In this document: one piece after another, positions 35,831 through 44,819 of the stretch
How positions within the stretch are numbered: the first letter of the stretch is position 1
Layout of the letters: each line of letters starts with the position of its first letter
From: Cognatundibacterium griseum
Lineage (GTDB): Bacteria; Pseudomonadota; Gammaproteobacteria; Burkholderiales; Burkholderiaceae_D
Length of the DNA: 64,000 nucleotides
NCBI RefSeq assembly: GCF_014284195.1
Contig: NZ_JACOGC010000006.1
Location: 89,761-153,760, forward strand
Direction: 5' to 3'
The notes under the pieces: model-generated
The model's database searches: none
Seen by the model: the letters and a program-made list of their open reading frames with translations, nothing else
Told to the model about the DNA's origin: nothing
Translations under genes and position numbers: made by a program

Positions 35831-36979
35831 TTACTGACGGTTCTTGATCGGTACAAATTTCAGATCTTCCGGGCCGACATAATTTGCACTCGGACGGATG
35901 ATCTTGTTGTCGATGCGCTGTTCAATGATGTGTGCTGCCCAGCCTGAAGTACGGGCAATCACGAACAGCGGTGTGAACATCGCTGTCGGCACACCCATCA
36001 TGTGATAAGACACCGCGGAGAACCAGTCCAGATTCGGGAACATCTTTTTGATATCCCACATCACGGTTTCCAGACGTTCGGCAATGTCAAACATCTTCAT
36101 GGAGCCAGCGTCTTTGGACAGATTGCGCGCAACTTCCTTGATGACTTTGTTGCGCGGATCGGAGATGGTATAGACCGGATGACCGAAACCGATCACGACT
36201 TCCTTGTTTTCAACGCGCTTCTTGATGTCTGCTTCCGCTTCGTCCGGATTGTCGTAACGTTTCTGGATTTCAAAGGCCACCTCGTTCGCGCCGCCATGCT
36301 TAGGACCACGCAGCGCACCAATCGCGCCGGTAATCGCGGAATACATATCAGAACCGGTACCGGCAATCACGCGGCCGGTGAATGTCGATGCGTTAAACTC
36401 ATGCTCCGCATACAGGATCAGTGAGGTATGCATGGCTTTTTCCCACAGTGCGCTCGGTTGTTCGCCATGCAGCAGGTGCAGGAAATGACCACCGATCGAC
36501 TCATCGTCGGTTTCGGTCTCGATCCGTTTTCCATTGTGGCTGTAGTGATACCAGTACAGCAGCATGGAACCCAGCGACGCCATGAGGCGATCAGCGATAT
36601 CGCGTGCGCCCGGTGTGTTGTGGTCGTCTTTTTCCGGCAAAACGCAACCCAGTGCAGACACGCCAGTACGCATCACGTCCATCGGATGCGACGATGCAGG
36701 CAGCCATTCCAGCGCAGCTTTCACATTGGCTGGCAGGCCGCGCAATGCCTTGAGCTTGGCTTTGTAGGCACGGAGTTCAGCGACGGTCGGCAATTTGCCA
36801 TGTACCAGCAGATGCGCAATTTCTTCAAACTCGCAGGCATCGGCGACATCCAGAATGTCGTAACCGCGGTAATGCAGATCGTTACCGGTTTTACCGACGG
36901 TGCACAGCGCCGTATTGCCGGCAGTAACGCCAGACAGCGCGACGGATTTTTTGGGTTTGAAAGGAACGGCTTCAGTCAT
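35831..36979 (-). CDS. prpC: 2-methylcitrate synthase
   Basis: 382 aa, condensing propionyl-CoA with oxaloacetate to 2-methylcitrate. The short citrate-synthase fold (about 380 aa) shows [26 protein letters not shown] at the N-terminus, catalytic histidine regions [10 protein letters not shown] and [17 protein letters not shown], and [17 protein letters not shown] with the active Asp/Arg. GGGAGA lies just before the ATG at 36979. A copy of the ATACT-C6 repeat sits 26 to 103 bp upstream, between prpB and prpC. Confidence 0.96.
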   Translation of the reverse strand: MTEAVPFKPKKSVALSGVTAGNTALCTVGKTGNDLHYRGYDILDVADACEFEEIAHLLVHGKLPTVAELRAYKAKLKALRGLPANVKAALEWLPASSHPMDVMRTGVSALGCVLPEKDDHNTPGARDIADRLMASLGSMLLYWYHYSHNGKRIETETDDESIGGHFLHLLHGEQPSALWEKAMHTSLILYAEHEFNASTFTGRVIAGTGSDMYSAITGAIGALRGPKHGGANEVAFEIQKRYDNPDEAEADIKKRVENKEVVIGFGHPVYTISDPRNKVIKEVARNLSKDAGSMKMFDIAERLETVMWDIKKMFPNLDWFSAVSYHMMGVPTAMFTPLFVIARTSGWAAHIIEQRIDNKIIRPSANYVGPEDLKFVPIKNRQ

Positions 36980-37004
36980 GTTAATCTCCCGAAATGATAG
37001 ATAT

Positions 37005-37082
37005 ATACTCCCCCCAGTATCTTTTATAGCCCATGCAAATCAAGGACGTCAGACCATTTTTGATAAAAACAGAGGGGAGTAT
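37005..37082. repeat. ATACT-C6-AGTAT extragenic repeat, copy B
   Basis: 78 bp from ATACTCCCCCCAGTAT (37005-37020) to GAGGGGAGTAT (ending at 37082). It matches copy C (54983-55060) in both ends and in GTCAG and ATTTTTGATAAAAACAG near the right end, with the same total length. It lies in the prpB-prpC gap. Confidence 0.78.
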
Positions 37083-37151
37083 GTGTTTTATTGCATGCGA
37101 TTTATTGGATACGTAGCAGAGAATCCGGCTTATGGCATCTGATGCACGGTC

Positions 37152-38042
37152 TTATTTGCTTTTCTGCTGTGCAAACAGCGCATCGAGTTTCTGTTCAAAC
37201 GTGTGGTAGTTGATGCGCTCATACAGCTCCATGCGGGTCTGCATGGTATCGACCACATTTTTCTGCGTGCCGTCACGGCGGATTGCGGTGTACACATTTT
37301 CGGCCGCTTTATTCATGGCGCGGAATGCGGACAATGGGTACAACACCAGGCCGACATCGGCAGATTTCAGCTCTTCCACGGTGTACAGCGGCGTGGAACC
37401 AAATTCGGTAATGTTGGCGAGAATCGGTACTTTGACCGCGTTGGCAAACTGCTTGTACATCTCCAGCTGGGTGATCGCTTCCGGGAAAATCATGTCGGCA
37501 CCCGCTTCAACGCAAGCCTGAGCGCGATCGATCGCGGCTTCCAGACCTTCGACAGCCAGTGCATCGGTGCGTGCCATGATCACGAAATTTTCATCTGTGC
37601 GGGCATCCACCGCAGCCTTCACGCGGTCCACCATTTCCTGCTTCGATACGATTTCCTTGCCCGGGCGATGACCGCAGCGCTTGGCGCCGACCTGATCTTC
37701 AATGTGCATGGCCGCGGCGCCGAATTTGATCATCGATTTTACGGTACGGGCCACATTGAACGCCGAAGCGCCAAAGCCGGTGTCCACATCCACCAGCAAA
37801 GGCAAATCGCAGACATCGGTGATGCGGCGCACATCGGTCAGCACATCATCCAGATTGGAAATGCCGAGATCGGGCAAGCCGAGCGAACCTGCCGCCACAC
37901 CGCCGCCGGACAGATAAATCGCTTTAAAGCCGGCACGTTTCGCCAGCAAAGCATGATTGGCGTTGATCGCCCCGACAACCTGCAACGGGGATTCTTCTTG
38001 CATCGCCTTACGGAAGGCGGCACCTGCGGAGTATTGACTCAT
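37152..38042 (-). CDS. prpB: 2-methylisocitrate lyase
   Basis: 296 aa, cleaving 2-methylisocitrate to pyruvate and succinate, the last step of the cycle. The isocitrate-lyase superfamily barrel carries VDVDTGFG and the active-site loop [11 protein letters not shown] with catalytic C123, which distinguishes lyases from PEP mutases. It is the first gene of the operon, and a sigma-54 promoter lies 81 to 96 bp upstream of the ATG. Confidence 0.97.
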   Translation of the reverse strand: MSQYSAGAAFRKAMQEESPLQVVGAINANHALLAKRAGFKAIYLSGGGVAAGSLGLPDLGISNLDDVLTDVRRITDVCDLPLLVDVDTGFGASAFNVARTVKSMIKFGAAAMHIEDQVGAKRCGHRPGKEIVSKQEMVDRVKAAVDARTDENFVIMARTDALAVEGLEAAIDRAQACVEAGADMIFPEAITQLEMYKQFANAVKVPILANITEFGSTPLYTVEELKSADVGLVLYPLSAFRAMNKAAENVYTAIRRDGTQKNVVDTMQTRMELYERINYHTFEQKLDALFAQQKSK

Positions 38043-38122
38043 CGTATTGTTTTCTTTCCGGTGAAGGGCTGGTAACCAGATCGTTGCCAGACTCCATGTT
38101 GAACAGCGTCAGCATCGCATAT

Positions 38123-38138
38123 TGCAAACCGTGTGCCA
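38123..38138 (-). promoter_or_regulatory. Sigma-54 (-24/-12) promoter of the prp operon
   Basis: On the minus strand TGGCAC-ACGGT-TTGCA matches the -24/-12 consensus (TGGCAC-N5-TTGCA). Transcription would start about 70 nt before the prpB ATG. It fits the sigma-54-activator domain of the divergent PrpR. Confidence 0.85.
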
Positions 38139-38248
38139 GCGTCAGGCAGCAACGCCAAAGAATAGGTCAGAGCGTATAAAAATCAAGGGCTTAATCCTCC
38201 TCTGCATCCTCGCAGGCAGGAAAATTCATTGCCTGACAGCGATATTTA

Positions 38249-38305
38249 GTTTCATAATACGTTTCAATTGAAACACTCATTTGAAACATGAAACAAATAT
38301 GAAAC
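38249..38305. promoter_or_regulatory. Cluster of GTTTCA/TGAAAC half-sites, likely PrpR operators
   Basis: Six TGAAAC-type half-sites occur in 57 bp: GTTTCA at 38249 and 38261, TGAAAC at 38269, 38282, 38289 and 38300. GTTTCAATTGAAAC (38261-38274) is a perfect palindrome. The cluster is 110 to 180 bp upstream of the sigma-54 promoter, the normal distance for an enhancer site, and runs up to the prpR start, which suggests autoregulation. Confidence 0.65.
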
Positions 38306-39945
38306 TCCCGCCACTCCCGCGCGACGCCCAGGACAAGCCCGTCATCTGGACAGTGTCCATTTCGCGCCTGTTCGACATGTTTCGCGACATCATGCTGGAA
38401 TACGATGCCAACGCCGATATTGTTCCGCTGCAGCTGGGTTTTGAAGAAGCCGTCCAGCACATCCGCGAAAGACTGCAGACCGAACGGTGCGATGCCGTGA
38501 TCGCTGCCGGCTCCAACGGCGCTTATCTGAAAAGCCGCCTGCCGGTGCCGGTCGTCATCGCCAAAGCCAGTGGTTTCGACGTCATGCAGGCGCTGGCGCG
38601 GGCACGCAAAATTTCACCGGAAATCGGCCTGATCACCTATCAGGAAACCGTGCCGGAACTGAGCGATTTCAAGACCACATTCGGCTTTCAGCTGGAACAG
38701 CGCACCTACGTGACGGAACAGGATGCCCGCGCCCAGATCCGCGAACTGAAAGCCGCAGGCATTCAGGCGATTGTCGGCGCCGGCCTGATTACCGACCTGG
38801 CGGAAGAAGCCGGACTGAGCGGGATTTTCATGTATTCATCTGCGTCCATCCGGCAGGCCTTTGACGATGCGCTCGAAATTGCGCGCATCACCCGTCTCGA
38901 ATCGGCGCGGGGCAGGCACCATCCGGCCAGCGACGCCCTGCGCGCCCGGCACGGATTGAACGATTTACGCGGTGACTCGCTGTCTATGCAGGAAATCCGC
39001 CGCACCATCACCCTGTTTGCCCGTTCGCCGGCCACGGTGTTACTGCAAGGCGAAACCGGCACCGGCAAAGAACTCGCCGCACAGGCCATTCACCGGGAAA
39101 GTCCGCGGGCGCGACAACCTTTTGTGGCAATCAATTGCGGCGCGATTGCCGAATCCTTGCTGGAATCGGAATTATTCGGTTACGACGAAGGCGCGTTCAC
39201 CGGCGCACGGCGCGGCGGCCACGCCGGCCTGTTTGAAGCTGCCAGCCACGGCACACTGTTTCTGGATGAGATCGGTGAAATGCCGCTGAATCTGCAGACC
39301 CGGCTGCTGCGGGTGCTGGAGGAACGGGAGATCGTCCGCGTCGGCGGTGTGCGCCCGATTCCTGTGGATGTGCGCATCATCAGCGCCACCCACTGCGATC
39401 TGGAAACGCGGGTGCGCGAAGGAAAATTCCGCGCCGACCTGTTTTACCGGCTGGCCGTCCTGCGGCTGAGCTTACCCTCCCTGCGCGAGCGCCGGGCAGA
39501 CATCATGCCGCTGGCAGAATGGTGCCTGAAACAGGCGCTGGCAGCGATGGGGGCCAGACCACATCCGAATCTGCATGCCGAAATCAGCAGTTGCACCGCC
39601 TTGCTGGAAAATTACGGCTGGCCGGGTAATGTGCGGGAAATGCGCAATATGATGGAACGCCTTGCCCTGTTCCTGGCCGCAGAACCATTACAGGCGCTGA
39701 GCCCGGCATTCCTGGCCCGCATCCTGCCCGAATTGTGGGTCAGTATCACCGAATCCCCGCCGCCGCTCTCCGCCCATGCTTCCGCTCCGGCGGAGCCCCC
39801 TCCCGCAGTCAGCCGTGGCACAGCTGACAACACAGCCTATCTGGCCGCGCTGATGCAGCGCTTTGACAACAACCGGGAGGCCGTCGCCGCTCATCTCGGG
39901 ATCAGCCGGACCACACTCTGGCGCAGGCTGAAAAAAGAAAGTTAA
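38299..39945 (+). CDS. prpR: Sigma-54-dependent activator of propionate catabolism
   Basis: 548 aa from ATG 38299; a TTG at 38281 in frame is inside the operator cluster. The N-terminal PrpR_N sensor domain (about 10-195) binds 2-methylcitrate in known members. The AAA+ domain has Walker A GETGTGKE, the sigma-54 contact loop GAFTGAR (GAFTGA), Walker [11 protein letters not shown] and arginine-finger region [22 protein letters not shown]. The C-terminal Fis-type HTH is [26 protein letters not shown], after a Pro/Ser/Ala linker. It is divergent from prpB. Confidence 0.96.
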   Translation: MKLPPLPRDAQDKPVIWTVSISRLFDMFRDIMLEYDANADIVPLQLGFEEAVQHIRERLQTERCDAVIAAGSNGAYLKSRLPVPVVIAKASGFDVMQALARARKISPEIGLITYQETVPELSDFKTTFGFQLEQRTYVTEQDARAQIRELKAAGIQAIVGAGLITDLAEEAGLSGIFMYSSASIRQAFDDALEIARITRLESARGRHHPASDALRARHGLNDLRGDSLSMQEIRRTITLFARSPATVLLQGETGTGKELAAQAIHRESPRARQPFVAINCGAIAESLLESELFGYDEGAFTGARRGGHAGLFEAASHGTLFLDEIGEMPLNLQTRLLRVLEEREIVRVGGVRPIPVDVRIISATHCDLETRVREGKFRADLFYRLAVLRLSLPSLRERRADIMPLAEWCLKQALAAMGARPHPNLHAEISSCTALLENYGWPGNVREMRNMMERLALFLAAEPLQALSPAFLARILPELWVSITESPPPLSAHASAPAEPPPAVSRGTADNTAYLAALMQRFDNNREAVAAHLGISRTTLWRRLKKES

Positions 39946-40101
39946 ACGAAAATTGCCGTAAATCAACATTGTTTAACGCAAATTAACCTATATAGGAAAG
40001 GAAAAGTCGCCCCCCTGGGTTAAAATATCAGCTAACGCAAAAGTAATGAAACAGGAACCCTTGTTTCTGCCATTTCTGATTATCCCCACTCCTGAATAAT
40101 A

Positions 40102-40467
40102 ATGAAAAAACTTCTGATCGTTGACGACAGCAAAGTCTCCCGCATGGTAATCCGCGCGCATATCAAAGCAGTGCAACCTGACTGGGAATTTGTGGAGGCT
40201 GGTTCCGGCGAGGAAGCCCTGCGCGTGGCTGCAGAATGCCAACCGGATTTCTGCACCATGGACATCAACATGCCTGGCATGCTCGGCACGGATGCCGCTG
40301 AAGCCTTGCTGAAAGCCCATCCTGCAATGCGGGTCGCCATTTTTTCCGCCAATGTGCAGGACGCCATGCAGACCAGAGCGAATTCCATCGGTACTATTTT
40401 TGTCGCGAAACCCGTGACCGATAAATCCATTGGCATTGTCGTCCATTATTTCGTGAGCGGACAATGA
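40102..40467 (+). CDS. Single-domain CheY-like response regulator
   Basis: 121 aa receiver domain only. The acidic pair D8/D9, phosphoacceptor D54 (CTMDINMPGM), switch S82 (AIFSANV) and K103 (AKPVTD) are all in place. It has no output domain. Its stop overlaps the CheC-like start by four bases (ATGA), so the two are translationally coupled and the CheC protein is its probable phosphatase. No histidine kinase is adjacent. Confidence 0.94.
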   Translation: MKKLLIVDDSKVSRMVIRAHIKAVQPDWEFVEAGSGEEALRVAAECQPDFCTMDINMPGMLGTDAAEALLKAHPAMRVAIFSANVQDAMQTRANSIGTIFVAKPVTDKSIGIVVHYFVSGQ

Positions 40468-41081
40468 ACAGCCTGAGTGAACTTCATATCGATGCGTTAA
40501 GCGAGGTCTTCAATGTGGGCGCTGGCCGCGCAGCAGCGAGCCTTTCTGAAATCGTTGGCGATGAAGTTCGCCTGTCCGTACCATCAGTGGAAATTCGCAA
40601 GGCTTCCGAAATTGACGACACCCTCATGGGACCACGCTCTGACCGTTTTGGCGCGGTGCATCAGACCTTCAGCGGCTCCTTTAATGCCGAGGCAATTTTG
40701 CTGTTCACCGAAGAACATGCGCTGGAAATCGTGCGTGACATGATGGGTTCACAGATCAGCATCGAAGACCTCGCCGAATTCGAGCAGGAAGCGATGTGCG
40801 AGCTTGGCAATATCATCCTCAACGCCTGCCTGTCTGCCATGGCGGACATGCTCAACGTACCGCTGAACTGCTCATTGCCGGATTACAGCGTGGCGACCAT
40901 GGATGAGATTTTTAACCGCATCTGCCCCAATCAGGATCAGGACCAGCAATACATCCTGTTGCTGCACATTGACCTGGCGATCGAAAAACGCCACTCCGAA
41001 GGCCATCTGATTTTCCTGCTGAGCTCCACTTCCCTGAGTAGTCTGATGACGCAGATCGAGCGTTTTCTGGGGGAAATCTGA
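40464..41081 (+). CDS. CheC-like phosphatase
   Basis: 205 aa. Two CheC/FliY/CheX-type active-site helices are visible: ALSEVFNVGAGRAAASLSE (E and N in E-x2-N) and EQEAMCELGNIILNACLSAMADM (E and N again), each followed by a proline-containing loop. Family members dephosphorylate CheY-P. It is placed between a receiver and a GGDEF protein, with one-base and four-base overlaps on the two sides, which makes a three-gene operon. CheD, the usual CheC partner, was not seen nearby. Confidence 0.9.
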   Translation: MNSLSELHIDALSEVFNVGAGRAAASLSEIVGDEVRLSVPSVEIRKASEIDDTLMGPRSDRFGAVHQTFSGSFNAEAILLFTEEHALEIVRDMMGSQISIEDLAEFEQEAMCELGNIILNACLSAMADMLNVPLNCSLPDYSVATMDEIFNRICPNQDQDQQYILLLHIDLAIEKRHSEGHLIFLLSSTSLSSLMTQIERFLGEI

Positions 41082-42085
41082 TGTCGATGCAGTTGGCTGC
41101 CGGAGTGCTGAACCAGATTTTCAACACGATCAGCGTCGGCCTGATTGTGGTCGACAGAAACAATCAGATCCTGTTGTGGAATGACTGGGTGGAAAAGCGC
41201 AGCAATATTGAGACCAGCGCCGCCATAGGGCGACATATCGCCTCCGTTTTTGATGAGACGCCCAGCGCCGCATTCACTTCCGCCATTACCAAAACCATCG
41301 ATTACGGATTGCCCGTCATCCTGTCAAACGCCTTGCACCGCAGCCCGTTACCGCTCTACGAACGGAACGATAAAAACCGTGAGAAAAAACGGATTCACCA
41401 ATCCATTACGCTCACGCCGCTGGAAGTGGACGGCGAACGTCAGTGCCTGATCCAGATCACCGATTCCACGACGTCGATTAAGCGCGAAAAGATATTACGC
41501 TCCCATTCAGAGTTGTTGAAAAAGGAAGCCACCACGGATGGTCTGACCGGCATTTACAACCGCCGCTTTTTCGACGAACATTTTAAAATGGCGCTGGCGC
41601 AGGCCGTGCGGCATGGCACCAGCCTGTCTGTTTTCATGGTGGACATTGATTTTTTCAAGCAATTCAATGATTACTATGGCCATGTTGCCGGCGACAAAGC
41701 GCTGATACAGGTGGCCGGTGCGCTCAAGTCACAGCTGCTGCGTGCCAGTGATGTGCTGGCGCGCTTTGGCGGTGAGGAATTTGTGCTGATGCTGCCCAAT
41801 ATTTCCCAGGAATCGGCAATGCAGTTTGCAGAAAAATTGCAGAGCGCCATCCGCGATCTGCGTATCCCGCACGAGAAATCACTGGTCAGTCCGCATATCA
41901 GCATCAGTGTCGGCTTCAGTCATTTTTCAAAGGATACCCCGCTCGATTCTGCAGCCCTGTTAAAGACTGCGGATGCCGCTTTGTATGCAGCCAAAAACAA
42001 TGGCCGTAACCGGATATTTTTCCTGTCCCTGCCGCTGTTGACGGAACAATCCAGATTATTTTCAGCACCGGCTCCTAAGCACTGA
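41081..42085 (+). CDS. PAS-GGDEF diguanylate cyclase
   Basis: 334 aa. A PAS-like sensor occupies about 8-130 (VLNQIFNTISVGLIVVDRNNQILLWNDWVEKRSN). A short linker leads to the GGDEF domain at about 148-325: TDGLTGIYNRRFFDEHF, the I-site RASD five residues before the active-site RFGGEEF, and ISISVGFSHF. The cyclase should be active (GGEEF) and subject to product inhibition. There is no membrane segment. Its ATG overlaps the CheC stop by one base. Confidence 0.94.
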   Translation: MSMQLAAGVLNQIFNTISVGLIVVDRNNQILLWNDWVEKRSNIETSAAIGRHIASVFDETPSAAFTSAITKTIDYGLPVILSNALHRSPLPLYERNDKNREKKRIHQSITLTPLEVDGERQCLIQITDSTTSIKREKILRSHSELLKKEATTDGLTGIYNRRFFDEHFKMALAQAVRHGTSLSVFMVDIDFFKQFNDYYGHVAGDKALIQVAGALKSQLLRASDVLARFGGEEFVLMLPNISQESAMQFAEKLQSAIRDLRIPHEKSLVSPHISISVGFSHFSKDTPLDSAALLKTADAALYAAKNNGRNRIFFLSLPLLTEQSRLFSAPAPKH

Positions 42086-42203
42086 TCATCCCTGCTTTGA
42101 GGAATGGGTTGCAGCATTGTCTCTGGCTTATCCTGATCACGTGCCCGGGCAGGCTACCTTCCCATTCATCTTCATGTACCATTTCTGATTTTTCCATTTC
42201 ATC

Positions 42204-43091
42204 ATGACTTTTCCCACTTGCTTTTCTGTTTCCCGCCGCCGCTTTCAGATGCTGCTGACAGCATCTTTGCTGACTTTATCCGGCTTCAGCTTCGCGCAAC
42301 AGCCGGCGCAGGTATTGCGTGTTTCCGCCATCCCGGATGAAGCACCGACCGAGTTGCAACGAAAATTCAAGCCGCTTGGCAGTTACCTGGAAAAAAAACT
42401 CGGCATGAAGGTTGAGTTCATTCCGGTCACGGACTATGCGGCATCCGTCGAGGGGCTGATCAATAAAAAACTCGATATGGTCTGGTTCGGCGGTTTCACC
42501 TTCGTACAGGCCAAAGTCCGCAGCAAAGATCAGGTCATCCCCCTGGTACAGCGCGAAGAAGACGAGAAATTCAAGTCCGTTTTCATCACCACCCACCAAG
42601 ACATCCGCAAACTGGAAGACCTGAAAGGCAAGACCTTCAGCTTTGGCTCTGAATCCTCGACTTCAGGACATCTGATGCCGCGCTCTTATCTGCTGGCAGC
42701 GAAAATCAATCCTGATACTGACCTGAAGCGGATCGCATTTTCCGGTGCGCATGATGCAACGGTCGCAGCCGTATCCGGCGGAAAAGTCGATGCCGGCGCA
42801 CTGAATATTTCAGTCTGGGAAAAACTGGTGGCGCAAAACAAGGTGGATACCCGGCAAGTTCACGTGTTCTACACCACACCGGGCTACTTTGACTATAACT
42901 GGTCTGTCCGCGCCGACATGCCTGCGGAATTACGCAAAAAAATCAGCGATGCCTTTTTATCGCTGGATGCAGGCAAGGCCGAAGACAAGGAAATTCTTGA
43001 TCTGCAGCGCGCTGCCCGCTTCATCCCGACCAAAGCGGACAATTACAAAGCGATCGAAGCCGCCGCGCACAATGCCGGGCTGCTGAAGTAA
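42204..43091 (+). CDS. PhnD-like periplasmic binding protein, possibly Tat-exported
   Basis: 295 aa. The N-terminus SRRRFQMLLTASLLTLSGFSFAQQ combines a twin-arginine-like motif with a Sec-like hydrophobic core. The mature fold is of the PhnD/phosphate-phosphite-phosphonate family (LRVSAIPDEAPTELQRKFKPLGSYLEKKLGMKVEFIPVTDYAASVEGLINKKLDMVWFGGFTFVQA...SSTSGHLMPRSYL). Some close relatives are annotated as putative selenate transporters; the ligand is not predictable here. It is the first gene of a complete ABC operon, with its stop overlapping the ATPase start by one base (TAATG). Confidence 0.87.
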   Translation: MTFPTCFSVSRRRFQMLLTASLLTLSGFSFAQQPAQVLRVSAIPDEAPTELQRKFKPLGSYLEKKLGMKVEFIPVTDYAASVEGLINKKLDMVWFGGFTFVQAKVRSKDQVIPLVQREEDEKFKSVFITTHQDIRKLEDLKGKTFSFGSESSTSGHLMPRSYLLAAKINPDTDLKRIAFSGAHDATVAAVSGGKVDAGALNISVWEKLVAQNKVDTRQVHVFYTTPGYFDYNWSVRADMPAELRKKISDAFLSLDAGKAEDKEILDLQRAARFIPTKADNYKAIEAAAHNAGLLK

Positions 43092-43960
43092 TGACGATGC
43101 AGCAGTCACCGCAGGTCGATCTGCGGCATCTGTATGTGCAGTATCCGGGCAAGCGCCACGGATCTGCCGGCTGGGCGCTGGAAGATATCGGTCTGCAAAT
43201 CCGGCGGGGTGAACAGATTGCCGTCATAGGGCCGTCCGGTGCCGGAAAAACCACGCTATTGCAGACCCTCGCCTGTGCCAGCGAACCGGCACGGGGCGAA
43301 TATTTTTTTCACGGACAAGCGGTCTGGCAACTGAGCGGATCACAACGTCACCGGCTGCGCCGGCAACTGTTTCTGGCACCCCAGACGCCCCCCTTGCCGC
43401 CGCGCCAGCGTGTCGTGACTGCGGTGCTCGCTGGCCGCCTGCCGCAATGGTCTTTTTTGCAGGCCTGCCAAAATCTGTTGTACCCCAGCGACCCGCGCGC
43501 CGCGTTTGATGCCTTATCCCGTTTCCATTTGCAGCATAAGCTGTATGACCGGGTGGATCATCTGTCAGGCGGCGAGCGCCAGCGCTGCGGCCTGGCGCGT
43601 CTGCTGTTGTCCGGTGCGGAGCTGCTGCTGGTCGATGAACCGTTGTCTGCACTCGACCCGACGCTGGCGCTGCAAACCCTGCAGGCATTGCAGCAGACGG
43701 CCCGCGAGCGTCAGGTGAGTCTGGTCTGCAGCCTGCATCAGGTTGATCTGGCGCGCCGTCATTTTGACCGCATCATTGGACTGCGCAACGGCAAAATCAT
43801 GTTTGACAGCCAGCAGGTCAGCGATCAGATGATTGCCGGGCTGTATCAAAATGCAGGTACGGCTCTCGCTGCAAATCCGGATAGTGAGTTGAACTACGCC
43901 GCTGAGATACCCTCCCTGTCGGAAACCATGCTGGCGACTGACCGCGGCCGTTGTTCGTGA
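43091..43960 (+). CDS. ABC transporter ATP-binding protein (PhnC-like)
   Basis: 289 aa nucleotide-binding subunit. Walker A GPSGAGKTTLL, Q-loop region LAPQTPPLPPRQRVVTAVLAGRLPQWSF, signature LSGGERQRCGLARLL, Walker B LLLVDEPLSALDP and switch His in CSLHQVDLA are all present. It has a longer C-terminal tail (about 40 residues) than typical PhnC. It follows the binding protein by overlap and precedes two permeases. Confidence 0.94.
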   Translation: MTMQQSPQVDLRHLYVQYPGKRHGSAGWALEDIGLQIRRGEQIAVIGPSGAGKTTLLQTLACASEPARGEYFFHGQAVWQLSGSQRHRLRRQLFLAPQTPPLPPRQRVVTAVLAGRLPQWSFLQACQNLLYPSDPRAAFDALSRFHLQHKLYDRVDHLSGGERQRCGLARLLLSGAELLLVDEPLSALDPTLALQTLQALQQTARERQVSLVCSLHQVDLARRHFDRIIGLRNGKIMFDSQQVSDQMIAGLYQNAGTALAANPDSELNYAAEIPSLSETMLATDRGRCS

Positions 43961-43976
43961 CGCTGAAATCCAGAGC

Positions 43977-44819
43977 ATGACAAACCGAGTGCACTCCAAA
44001 AATGTTGTCCCGCCTGATCCGGCATGGCGCAAACGCCTGGCAATCATACTGCTGGGGTTGCTGCTATTGTGGCCGCAGCTGGTCATCACAGAATTCAGGC
44101 CATGGACACTGCTCGACGCGCAAAGCCTGTCCGCGACAGGTCATTTTCTGACCAGTTTTTTCCCGCCAGCACATGATCCGGACTTTTTGCTGCTCGTCCT
44201 GCAGGCCACCTGGCAGACGATCGCGATGGCAACTGCAGGTGTGTCTCTAGCGATCATGGCGGCGATACCGATGACGTTGCTGATCACTGAACAATTATCA
44301 GTCTCATCCCTGTACCAGCGGCGCATGCATCACTGGCCACGCCTGCTGCGCCAGGCCATACGCTGGCTGCTGGTCTTGTTGCGCAGTGTGCCGGAGCTGG
44401 TCTGGGCATTGCTGTTTGTGCGTATTACCGGTCTGGGGCCGACTGCCGGGGTGCTGGCAATCGCCCTGACTTACTGCGGAATGCTGGGGAAAGTCTATGC
44501 GGAAATCATAGATGCCACCGACGCGCATGTCAGCCGCACGCTGCTGGTGAACGGCAGCTCGCGCCGCGCTGCTTTCCTGTATGGCATATTGCCGGCTGCT
44601 GCGTCCGAATTATTGTCTTATACCCTGTATCGCTGGGAATGCGCGATACGCGGCTCGGTAGTGATGGGTTTCGTCGGTGCCGGCGGGCTGGGCCAGCGCA
44701 TGGATGAGTCGATGAAAATGCTGGCAGGTGCAGAGGTGTCGACCATGCTGCTGGTATTTGTGCTGCTGGTTGCAGTAGCCGATGCAGTCAGCCAGTATTT
44801 CAGAAAGGCGCTGGCATGA
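43977..44819 (+). CDS. ABC transporter permease 1 (PhnE-like)
   Basis: 280 aa binding-protein-dependent permease with about six membrane helices. The EAA-type loop near the C-terminus is seen in the region VSRTLLVNGSSRRAAFLYGILPAAASELLSYTLYRWECAIRGSVVMGFVGAGGLGQRM. It overlaps the next permease by four bases. The two permeases are of equal length and alike in their C-terminal halves, so they probably form a heterodimer that arose by duplication. Confidence 0.92.
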   Translation: MTNRVHSKNVVPPDPAWRKRLAIILLGLLLLWPQLVITEFRPWTLLDAQSLSATGHFLTSFFPPAHDPDFLLLVLQATWQTIAMATAGVSLAIMAAIPMTLLITEQLSVSSLYQRRMHHWPRLLRQAIRWLLVLLRSVPELVWALLFVRITGLGPTAGVLAIALTYCGMLGKVYAEIIDATDAHVSRTLLVNGSSRRAAFLYGILPAAASELLSYTLYRWECAIRGSVVMGFVGAGGLGQRMDESMKMLAGAEVSTMLLVFVLLVAVADAVSQYFRKALA

